64,000 nt of DNA. It comes from Bradyrhizobium sp. MOS003. Lineage in GTDB: Bacteria > Pseudomonadota > Alphaproteobacteria > Rhizobiales > Xanthobacteraceae. The notes under the pieces are model-generated. The model was not told where the DNA came from. It worked only from the letters and a program-made list of their open reading frames with translations, and searched no databases. Positions 16,298 to 24,316 of the stretch are shown here, piece by piece. Position 1 is the stretch's first letter. Each line of letters starts with the position of its first letter. Position numbers and translations under genes: made by a program. The DNA lies in NCBI RefSeq assembly GCF_003020125.1, contig NZ_PYFW01000004.1, positions 558,001-622,000 of the forward strand, given 5' to 3'.

Positions 16298-16362
16298 CTT
16301 TCGCAGAGGAGGGTTAGGCTTGCGACCAGCGGCCCCGCTGCCGCGCCAACAGGGAGCAATCG

Positions 16363-17133
16363 GTGGCAGGAGACAGCGCACGCGCCTCGCGCAGTTTTGC
16401 AATCATCCTGATCGTGCACCTTGCCGTGCTCGTGCTCTGGCAGGTCGCGGTCGACGCCTTCCACGTGCCGAAATTCATTCTGCCCTCCCCGCTCGCGACG
16501 ATCCAGACGCTGGGAACCGCGAACTACGCCTGGGGCGCCAACACGCTGGTGACGGAGATCGAGATCCTCGGCGGCTTCGCGCTCGGCGCCTTCGTCGGTG
16601 TCGCGCTCGCCGTGATCTTCAGCTGGGCCCCGCTGCTCAGCATGGCGCTGCTGCCGCTGTTCGTGACGCTGAACATGATCCCGAAGGTCGCGCTCGGCCC
16701 GCTCCTGATCGTCTGGTTTTCCTACGGCATCGTGCCGAACATCCTGATTGCCTTCAGCATCTGCTTCTTCCCGATCCTGCTCACCACCGCGCGCGGCTTG
16801 CGCGAGGTCGAGCCTGATCTGCTCGATCTCGTCAAGTCGCTGCGTGGCTCGCGCTGGACGCTGTTCCGCAAGATCCAGCTGCCGGGATCGCTGCCTTACG
16901 TGTTCTCCGGCATGAAGGTCGGCGCCATCCTGGCGGTCGCCGGCGCCATCGTCGGCGAGTTCATCGCCTCCGAGCGCGGACTCGGCTATCTCATGATCCA
17001 GGTGCAGTCCTCGCTCGACACGCCCGCGATGGTGATGGCCGTCGTGCTGCTGACCCTGCTCGGCGTCGCTCTCTACGGCCTGGTCCTCGTCCTCGAACGC
17101 ATGTTCGTCGTCGGCGACGCCAGACAAAACTAA
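16363..17133 (+). CDS. ABC transporter permease (SsuC/TauC type)
   Basis: A 256-residue inner-membrane permease with about six helices. It belongs to the nitrate/sulfonate/taurine class: the cytoplasmic coupling loop reads LVKSLRGSRWTLFRKIQLPG followed by SLPYVFSGMKVG, the EAA motif. The opening helix (SFAIILIVHLAVLVLWQVAV) and the end GLVLVLERMFVVG are typical. The start is GTG at 16363 with AGGGAG upstream. It is the first gene of an operon whose ATPase is four genes downstream; the binding-protein gene lies beyond tetR on the other strand. Confidence 0.88.
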   Translation: MAGDSARASRSFAIILIVHLAVLVLWQVAVDAFHVPKFILPSPLATIQTLGTANYAWGANTLVTEIEILGGFALGAFVGVALAVIFSWAPLLSMALLPLFVTLNMIPKVALGPLLIVWFSYGIVPNILIAFSICFFPILLTTARGLREVEPDLLDLVKSLRGSRWTLFRKIQLPGSLPYVFSGMKVGAILAVAGAIVGEFIASERGLGYLMIQVQSSLDTPAMVMAVVLLTLLGVALYGLVLVLERMFVVGDARQN

Positions 17134-17146
17134 CGAAGGACCGACC

Positions 17147-18184
17147 ATGCTGCTCACCCGCGAGACCCTGCCGAAAACGATTCCCGATATCGCGGCGCTC
17201 GACGATCTCCTGTGCCGTCCGACGCAAGCGCTGATCGACGACCTTGCTAAGGTCGAGGGCGACATCATGATCCTCGGCGTCGGCGGCAAGATGGGCCCGA
17301 CGCTGGCCGGGCTCGCCAAAGCCGCCGCGCCGGACCGCCGCGTCATCGGCGTCGCCCGCTTCAGCGAGGCCGGCGTGAAGGAATGGCTACACGCGCGCGG
17401 CGTCGAAACCATCAATTGCGACCTGATGGACGAAAAGGCGATCCAGTCGCTGCCGAAGGCGCCGAACATCGTCTTCATGGCCGGCCGAAAATTCGGCGCC
17501 GAGGGCGATCTGTCGCTGACCTGGGCGATGAACGCGCATGTGCCGGCGCTGGTGGCGCAGGCCTTTCCGTCGTCGCGGATCGTGACGTTCTCGACCGGCT
17601 GCATCTATCCATTCGTGCCCGTCGACGGCAAAGGCTCGACCGAGGAGATGGCGCCGAACCCGCCCGGCGAATACGCCCAGTCCTGCGTCGGCCGCGAGCG
17701 GATGTTCGAATATTTCTCGCGCAAATTTTCGACGCCCGGCCGGCTGTTCCGCCTCAACTACGCGATCGACATGCGCTATGGCGTACTGCACGACATCGCG
17801 ACGAAAGTGCTGACGGGTGCGCCGATCGACGTCAGCCTGGGTCACGTCAACTTCATCTGGCAGGGCGACGCCTCCGCGCAGGCGCTGCGCTGCCTCGCCC
17901 ATTGCACCGCGCCGACCTCGCCGATCAATGTCAGCGGCCACGAGATTTTGGCGGTGCGTGATCTCGCGGCAAAATTCGGCGCAAGGTTCGGCCGCGCGCC
18001 GGTGCTTGTCGGCGAGGAGCAGCCGACAGCATGGCTGACCGACACCTCGAAGGCTGTGGACCTGTTTGGCCTGCCGGTCGTCGACACCGAGCAGCTGATC
18101 GCCTGGACCGCCGATTGGGTCTCGCGCGCCATGCCGAGCCTCGGCAAGCCCACCAAGTACGAGGTCCGCGATGGCCGTTACTGA
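17147..18184 (+). CDS. Atypical NAD(P)-dependent epimerase/dehydratase
   Basis: A 345-residue extended-SDR-like protein. The Rossmann motif GDIMILGVGGKMGPTLAGLA starts near residue 38, later than usual because of a 35-residue N-terminal extension. The catalytic region differs from the family: Tyr is present in EYAQSC at residue 176, but the YxxxK lysine is replaced by Cys at 180, and the Ser region reads VTFSTGCIYPFVP. The enzyme may bind a nucleotide and catalyse an altered reaction. The GNAT gene starts inside its last codons (14-base overlap), so the two are probably translated together. Confidence 0.72.
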   Translation: MLLTRETLPKTIPDIAALDDLLCRPTQALIDDLAKVEGDIMILGVGGKMGPTLAGLAKAAAPDRRVIGVARFSEAGVKEWLHARGVETINCDLMDEKAIQSLPKAPNIVFMAGRKFGAEGDLSLTWAMNAHVPALVAQAFPSSRIVTFSTGCIYPFVPVDGKGSTEEMAPNPPGEYAQSCVGRERMFEYFSRKFSTPGRLFRLNYAIDMRYGVLHDIATKVLTGAPIDVSLGHVNFIWQGDASAQALRCLAHCTAPTSPINVSGHEILAVRDLAAKFGARFGRAPVLVGEEQPTAWLTDTSKAVDLFGLPVVDTEQLIAWTADWVSRAMPSLGKPTKYEVRDGRY

Positions 18185-18992
18185 CGCCCCGCACATCGTC
18201 CGGCTCGGCGTCGACGACGCGATCGCGGGGCTGGCGTTGTCGACGGAAGCGCATTGGAACCAGACCGAAGAGGATTGGCGCATCTTCCTGCGCGACGGAA
18301 TCGTGTTCGGCATTCGCGACGGCATGCGGCTGGTCGCCACGGCCGCGCTGCTGCCCTATTCCGGCAACAACGCCTGGATCAGCATGGTCCTGGTCTCAGG
18401 CACGCATCGGCGGCGTGGGTTTGCCACGCACCTCGTCGATGCCTGCCTGGAGACGGCGCGTCAGAACGGTCTGACCAGCTGGCTCGACGCCACGCCCGAC
18501 GGCGCCGCCGTCTACGGACCATTGGGGTTCACGCCGACGCTGCAATTGCGCCGCCTGAAGCTGGCGAAGCCTGCGCCGGCCAAAACGCCGCAATCGTCAT
18601 TCGCGACCATCGAAGCGCTTCGTGCGCGGGACTTGCGAGCCACCGGTTTCGACCGGACCGCGCTGCTCGAAGCCTTCGCACAGCGTTCCGGCTCACGCAT
18701 CGTTGGCGCGAACGGCGCCATCGCACTGGTGCGCGACGGCCGCACCGCCCGCCATGTCGGCCCGTTGTTGGCCGACGATGCGCCGGCAGCGCTGGGCTTG
18801 GTCGACGCAATCGTGCGCTCCGAGACAGGTCCGCTGCTGCTCGACGCCGTCGCCTCGCAAGCCGCGTTCCTGGAAGGCTTGACGGCATCTGGCTGGACCA
18901 TCGAACGGCCATTCCAGCGCATGCGGTTCGGCCCCGCCACCACTGCCGGTGAAGAAATGCCATTCGCCGTTGCCGGCCCGGAATTCGGATAG
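18171..18992 (+). CDS. GNAT N-acetyltransferase with a C-terminal extra domain
   Basis: A 273-residue protein. Residues about 1-135 are a GNAT fold: the acetyl-CoA-binding motif is VSGTHRRRGFATHLVDACLE (RxxGxA variant), and YGPLGFTPTLQLRRL closes the domain. Residues 150-273 form a second region like the Acetyltransf_18 domain often found after such GNATs (GSRIVGANGAIALVRDGRTA). It likely acetylates a small amine, possibly a substrate or intermediate of the neighbouring enzymes. It overlaps the preceding gene by 14 bases and is followed 6 bases later by the DHDPS-like gene. Confidence 0.78.
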   Translation: MAVTDAPHIVRLGVDDAIAGLALSTEAHWNQTEEDWRIFLRDGIVFGIRDGMRLVATAALLPYSGNNAWISMVLVSGTHRRRGFATHLVDACLETARQNGLTSWLDATPDGAAVYGPLGFTPTLQLRRLKLAKPAPAKTPQSSFATIEALRARDLRATGFDRTALLEAFAQRSGSRIVGANGAIALVRDGRTARHVGPLLADDAPAALGLVDAIVRSETGPLLLDAVASQAAFLEGLTASGWTIERPFQRMRFGPATTAGEEMPFAVAGPEFG

Positions 18993-18998
18993 GACATC

Positions 18999-20054
18999 AT
19001 GCACCACAGCCAGATCAACGCCGACATCCGCAAGCTGATTGCCGAAGGCACCGTGATGCCGGCGCATCCCCTCGCGCTCACCTCCGATCGCCAGCTTGAC
19101 AAGACGCATCAGCGCGCGCTGACGCGCTATTACATCGACGCCGGCTCCGGCGGCCTTGCGGTCGGCGTGCACACTACCCAGTTCGCCATCCGCGAGGTCG
19201 GGCTCTATCGGCCCGTGCTCGAGCTTGCCGCCGAGACCGCGGCCAACTGGACCAAGCGTCCGCTGGCGATGGTCGCAGGCCTCGCCGGACCGACCACGCA
19301 GGCCGTCACCGAGGCCCGCACCGCGCGCGACATCGGCTATCATGCGGGCCTGCTCAGTCTTGCCGCGATGAAGAGCGCCTCCGAGGACGAGATCATTGCC
19401 CATTGCACGGCTGTTGCCGCCGAGATTCCGCTGGTCGGCTTCTATCTCCAGCCCGCCGTCGGCGGCGTCATCCTGTCCGCCCGGTTCTGGCAGCGCTTCG
19501 CCTCGATCGACAACGTCATCGCGATCAAGATCGCCCCGTTCAACCGCTATCGCACCCTCGACGTCCTGCGCGGCGTCGCGGCCGCAGGCGCCCTCGACCG
19601 CGTCGCGCTCTACACCGGCAATGACGACCACATCCTGCTCGACCTGATGTTGCCGTTCGACCTCCGCGACAAAGGCGTGACGACGCGCACGTACTTCAAG
19701 GGCGGACTGCTCGGCCATTGGTCGGTGTGGACGGCGAGCGCGATCAAGCAGTTCGAACGCTGCAAGGCGGCGCGGCACAAGGACAGCGTTCCGGCAGACC
19801 TGCTGGCGCTCGATGCCCGCGTCACCGACTGCAACAGCGCCTTCTTCGACGTCGCCAACAACTTTCACGGCTGCATCGCAGGCTGCCACGAGGTGCTGCG
19901 GCGCCAGGGCCTGATGCGGGGCCTGTGGTGCCTCGATCCGAACGAGGGCCTCAGCCCCGGCCAGAAGGAGGAGATCGACCGCGTTTACCGCGAGCATGCC
20001 GACCTCAGCGACGATGCCTTCGTCGCCGCCCATTTGAGCAAATGGCTGGCATGA
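18999..20054 (+). CDS. DHDPS/NAL-family lyase-like protein
   Basis: A 351-residue TIM-barrel protein of the dihydrodipicolinate synthase / N-acetylneuraminate lyase superfamily, class I aldolases that act through a lysine Schiff base. The likely catalytic Lys is residue 177 in VIAIKIAPFNRYR; the Tyr normally at the end of strand 5 is found in VGFYLQPAVGG. The protein is about 50 residues longer than DHDPS, with a C-terminal helical tail. It could cleave or form a 2-keto acid. Its stop codon overlaps the ATPase start (ATGA). Confidence 0.78.
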   Translation: MHHSQINADIRKLIAEGTVMPAHPLALTSDRQLDKTHQRALTRYYIDAGSGGLAVGVHTTQFAIREVGLYRPVLELAAETAANWTKRPLAMVAGLAGPTTQAVTEARTARDIGYHAGLLSLAAMKSASEDEIIAHCTAVAAEIPLVGFYLQPAVGGVILSARFWQRFASIDNVIAIKIAPFNRYRTLDVLRGVAAAGALDRVALYTGNDDHILLDLMLPFDLRDKGVTTRTYFKGGLLGHWSVWTASAIKQFERCKAARHKDSVPADLLALDARVTDCNSAFFDVANNFHGCIAGCHEVLRRQGLMRGLWCLDPNEGLSPGQKEEIDRVYREHADLSDDAFVAAHLSKWLA

Positions 20055-20821
20055 GTTCAGAACCGTTCATCAGCCTGCGAGGCGTCCGCAAGGTCTATCG
20101 CAGCGGCGGCGCCGAATTTCTGGCGGTCTCCGACGTCACCATGGACGTGCAGGAAGGTGAGCTGGTCTCGCTGGTCGGGCCATCCGGCTGCGGCAAGACC
20201 ACGGTGATGAAGATCCTGGCCGGCCTGCACGGCGCCGACGGCGGCAGCGTGAAGATCGGCAATGCCGAGAGCCCTTTCGATCCGAGCCGTGACATCGGCA
20301 TGGTGTTCCAGCAGGCGCTGCTCCTGAAATGGCGGACGATCCTGGACAACGTGCTGCTGCCGGCCGAGATCGTCGGCCTGCCGATGAAGGCCGCGCGCGA
20401 GCGGGCGCGCGACCTGCTCAACCTCGTCGGCCTCTCAGGCTTCGAACAGAAATATCCGCGCGAACTCTCCGGCGGCATGCAGCAGCGCACCGCCATCGCG
20501 CGCGCCTTCATTCACGATCCAAAGCTGATCCTGATGGACGAGCCGTTCGGCGCGCTGGACGCGCTGACGCGAGAGCAGATGAACCTGGAGATGCTGCGGA
20601 TCTGGCGCGAAAGCGGCAAGACCATCATCTTCGTCACGCACTCGATCCAGGAAGCGGTGTTCCTGTCGTCACACTGCGCGGTGCTGACGGCGGGACCTGC
20701 GAAGATGGCCGACTACTTCCCGATCGACCTGCCCTTCCCGCGTGACCTTCCGCTCAAGACGACCGATGCGTTCGGTGTCTATGCGCGGCGGATCTATGCG
20801 AAACTGGGGCTCAGCCCGTAG
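20051..20821 (+). CDS. ABC transporter ATP-binding protein (SsuB/TauB type)
   Basis: A 256-residue ATPase. Walker A is GPSGCGKTT, the Q-loop is MVFQQALLLKW, the signature is LSGGMQQRTAIARAF, Walker B is LILMDEPFGALDALT and the switch His is in FVTHSIQEAVF. This is the pattern of nitrate/sulfonate/taurine importers and pairs with the permease at 16363 and the binding protein at 14527. The ATG at 20051 overlaps the previous stop codon. The stop codon TAG (20819-20821) lies within an inverted repeat that starts at 20818. Confidence 0.92.
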   Translation: MSSEPFISLRGVRKVYRSGGAEFLAVSDVTMDVQEGELVSLVGPSGCGKTTVMKILAGLHGADGGSVKIGNAESPFDPSRDIGMVFQQALLLKWRTILDNVLLPAEIVGLPMKAARERARDLLNLVGLSGFEQKYPRELSGGMQQRTAIARAFIHDPKLILMDEPFGALDALTREQMNLEMLRIWRESGKTIIFVTHSIQEAVFLSSHCAVLTAGPAKMADYFPIDLPFPRDLPLKTTDAFGVYARRIYAKLGLSP

Positions 20822-20902
20822 CCCGGATGGAGCGCAGCGCAATCCGGGAGAGCTCGCCGTGACGCACGAACCCTGGATTACGCTGCGCTCCATCCGGGCT
20901 AC
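20818..20902. repeat. Palindromic repeat (GTAGCCCGGATGG...CCATCCGGGCTAC)
   Basis: The arms GTAGCCCGGATGG and CCATCCGGGCTAC are exact inverted copies; the inner parts (AGCGCAGCG / CGCTGCGCT) are also complementary. The first arm contains the ATPase stop codon. It is of a type common in Bradyrhizobium intergenic DNA and may end transcription or stabilise the mRNA end. Confidence 0.8.
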
Positions 20903-20910
20903 GAAGAATT

Positions 20911-21001
20911 CGTAGGGTGGGCAAAGCGCGAGCGTGCCCACCATTACAAATGAAGCGAGAGAACGTGGGCACGGCGCAAGGGCGCCTTTGCCCACCCTAC
21001 G
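20911..21001. repeat. Palindromic repeat (CGTAGGGTGGGCAAAG...CTTTGCCCACCCTACG)
   Basis: A second, different inverted repeat starts 9 bases after the first. The outer arms CGTAGGGTGGGCAAAG and CTTTGCCCACCCTACG are exact complements, with an inner pair CGTGCCCACC / GTGGGCACG. It lies between the convergent ends of the ABC operon and the TRAP binding-protein gene. Confidence 0.8.
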
Positions 21002-21037
21002 AGAGGCGGGCGCGGCGTGACACCGCGCCCCTCACAA

Positions 21038-22129
<1,092 letters not shown>

Positions 22130-22298
22130 GATGAGTTTCTCCCTGAACCAAATTTCAAACATGCGGGCTTGCAGCGACGACCGACCGTTTGCCCGTTCCC
22201 GTCGTGGAGTTCAAGATGCGCGAGGAAAAGGCCCCTGGCCGGTCGCCCGCATGACGCGCGCGCTCCGCCCGTGCTACGAGACCGTGAGCCGAAGAGCC

Positions 22299-22556
22299 TC
22301 AGAGCAGCTTGGCGCTGACGAACAGCGCGCGCACGGCGTTGGTTGCCTGCACCGCCAGCATCGCGTTACCGGCCGCCCCTTCCAGAGCTTCGACGGCGTC
22401 CTCGTGCAGGGAGCGGAATTCCATCCATTCGACCGACTTGAAGTTGGTGAGGAATTGATAGGCCTGGCCGACGGTTGCTATCGCCAACGTGTCGCCGTTC
22501 AGCTTGATCTTGAACGTCGTGCGCAGCGGGGTCTCTGAACTTGATGGATCACTCAT
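22299..22556 (-). CDS. DUF982-like small protein
   Basis: An 85-residue soluble protein. The segment TVGQAYQFLTNFKSVEWMEF, followed by SLHEDAVEALEG and the C-terminal helix (AVQATNAVRALFVSAKLL), matches the DUF982 layout in which a short beta pair precedes an A..xC/A..Al.G helix pair. These proteins are common and often multicopy in rhizobia; their role is unknown. It lies alone between the TRAP gene and a DUF2778 gene. Confidence 0.6.
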   Translation of the reverse strand: MSDPSSSETPLRTTFKIKLNGDTLAIATVGQAYQFLTNFKSVEWMEFRSLHEDAVEALEGAAGNAMLAVQATNAVRALFVSAKLL

Positions 22557-22622
22557 GGGCTGCTTCTGGACGATGACGGCTTAACGAAGGGGAAACGGCA
22601 GCCCCGCCGCAGCAGGCGAAGA

Positions 22623-23642
22623 TCAGGAGTTGGTGCTGGCGCGCTGCGAGGCGGTCGCCGATCCGCTCAGGCTCGGCACCACGACAAGACGGTTGAACTC
22701 GCCATTGTCCCAGGCCTTGAGGAAACGATCATAATCCTTGATCGAGACGCAGCCGTTGGAATCGCCGCGCGGGCCCAGCATGTAATTGTGGGTGAGAAGG
22801 CCGACGCGGCCGAGTGCACTGGTGCCCTCGGTCGGCGTCAGGCGCAGCGCGCGGACGCCGTGGAACAGCTTTTCGCGCGGCTTCAGGTCGTAGATCGCGG
22901 GCGGAGTCGCACCGACCATGCGCTGATCGACATGATCGGGGTCGTCCATCAGCGCGCCCATGCCGGAATGGGCTTCCAGAGCGACGCCGCTCGGCAGGTA
23001 AAGCGCCTTGGCCTTGATGTCATAGACCGCCGTACGCGAATCGTAGCCGAGGGCGGCGAGGTCCGGCGCCTTGCCGAACAGGCCGTCGCCGGGCGTCAGC
23101 GAGGCGAGCCTGATCTTGTCGGTGAATTTTTCGAACAAGTTGCGGTTGTCGACCCTTGGGTTGGTGTCGGCATAGGCCTGGCTGGAGGCGATCTGGGCGG
23201 AGATGTCCGCCTGGGCCGGTCGCGAGCGCGGCATCGGGATAGCGTCGGCACGCTGCGAGGGCCTCCTCTCGTCAACCGCGTGCCGGTCGTCATCGGTCAG
23301 GGTCGAGCGCCAATCGTCACCCTGGAGCTTCTGGGCAAGCATCGCCTTTGCGTCGCGGAGCTTGAGTTGGACCGCGCTCAGGGCTGAACGCTCCATCGTC
23401 CGCAGGCCGAGCTCGCGGGCCGGCGGATTGCCGGACGCCGACGCGAAACGGTCCTCGAAAGACGGGCTATTGGCCGGCGGCAGTGCAGCGGTGACCAGTG
23501 CGGTCGTATCGCCGATATCAGCGACCCAAGCAGCAGCCCCCAGTGCCAGCGCGACGGCAGCCAAAGACAGCAGTATCGTCTCCGCTCGCCCCACACGGCG
23601 GCGCGACAACAGCCTTTCGGCGCTTGCGCGGTCGGAAACCAT
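22623..23642 (-). CDS. DUF2778 (Tlde1-like L,D-transpeptidase fold) membrane protein
   Basis: A 339-residue protein with one N-terminal membrane segment (ILLSLAAVALALGAAAWVAD, residues about 23-42), a disordered charged linker, and a C-terminal DUF2778 domain from about residue 195. The domain has HSGMGALMD and the active-site motif THNYMLGPRGDSNGCVSIKD (His, Ser-Asn-Gly-Cys). DUF2778 is the fold of Tlde1, a type VI secretion effector that cuts or exchanges peptidoglycan tetrapeptides. The membrane anchor and lack of T6SS genes nearby suggest instead a housekeeping peptidoglycan enzyme. The ATG at 23642 gives the best N-terminus. Confidence 0.78.
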   Translation of the reverse strand: MVSDRASAERLLSRRRVGRAETILLSLAAVALALGAAAWVADIGDTTALVTAALPPANSPSFEDRFASASGNPPARELGLRTMERSALSAVQLKLRDAKAMLAQKLQGDDWRSTLTDDDRHAVDERRPSQRADAIPMPRSRPAQADISAQIASSQAYADTNPRVDNRNLFEKFTDKIRLASLTPGDGLFGKAPDLAALGYDSRTAVYDIKAKALYLPSGVALEAHSGMGALMDDPDHVDQRMVGATPPAIYDLKPREKLFHGVRALRLTPTEGTSALGRVGLLTHNYMLGPRGDSNGCVSIKDYDRFLKAWDNGEFNRLVVVPSLSGSATASQRASTNS

Positions 23643-23773
23643 CAGATCCCCAAAACGACCCCCGGGGGGCCCAACCCCCACCCGGCGATTCTATACCAGC
23701 TACCACATTGGGAGCCAAAAGTTAGGCATAATCGCGGCCGGCAAGGGTGCGACAAGGCATCTTAAGGTATCTA

Positions 23774-24205
23774 ATGACCGATCTTTTCGATCTAGAGCGC
23801 TTTGTCCGGGCCCAGGATCCGGTCTACCGCAACGTTCAGGGCGAGCTCGCCCGGGGTCGGAAGCAGACTCACTGGATGTGGTTTGTCTTTCCGCAGGTTG
23901 CCGGGCTCGGGTCCAGCGCCATGTCGCAGCGCTACGCCATCGGCTCCCGCGCGGAGGCGAAGGCCTATCTCGCCCATTCCTTGCTCGGGCCGCGCCTGGT
24001 CGAATGTACCAGGCTCGTGCTCGCGGTTCAGGGCCGGAGCATCAACGCAATCCTCAGCGCCCCGGATGACGCCAAATTCCGCTCGTCGATGACGCTGTTC
24101 GACGCGGTGTCCAGCGAGCCCGTGTTCGGCGAGGCGCTCGCCCGCTATTTCGCAGGCGAGCGCGACGCCGCGACGCTGCAGATCCTTGCTACCTTTGATC
24201 GCTAG
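23774..24205 (+). CDS. DUF1810 family protein
   Basis: A 143-residue soluble protein that matches the DUF1810 family along its length: it opens FDLERFVRAQDPVY, then has LARGRKQTHWMWFVFPQVAG, the most conserved block of the family, and ends with FGEALARYFAGERDAATLQI. The catalytic or binding role of DUF1810 is not established. The ATG at 23774 follows AAGG. It stands alone between a divergent DUF2778 gene and the chemoreceptor gene. Confidence 0.85.
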   Translation: MTDLFDLERFVRAQDPVYRNVQGELARGRKQTHWMWFVFPQVAGLGSSAMSQRYAIGSRAEAKAYLAHSLLGPRLVECTRLVLAVQGRSINAILSAPDDAKFRSSMTLFDAVSSEPVFGEALARYFAGERDAATLQILATFDR

Positions 24206-24316
24206 CCCGGGGCCGCACCCGCATGACCCCGGCAGCGTAAACCCCCGATTAATACGGGTCTGTCAATTTTCCGGAGAATATCTTTCTCCCCTCCCGTGCC
24301 AATTGCCGGACAGATC

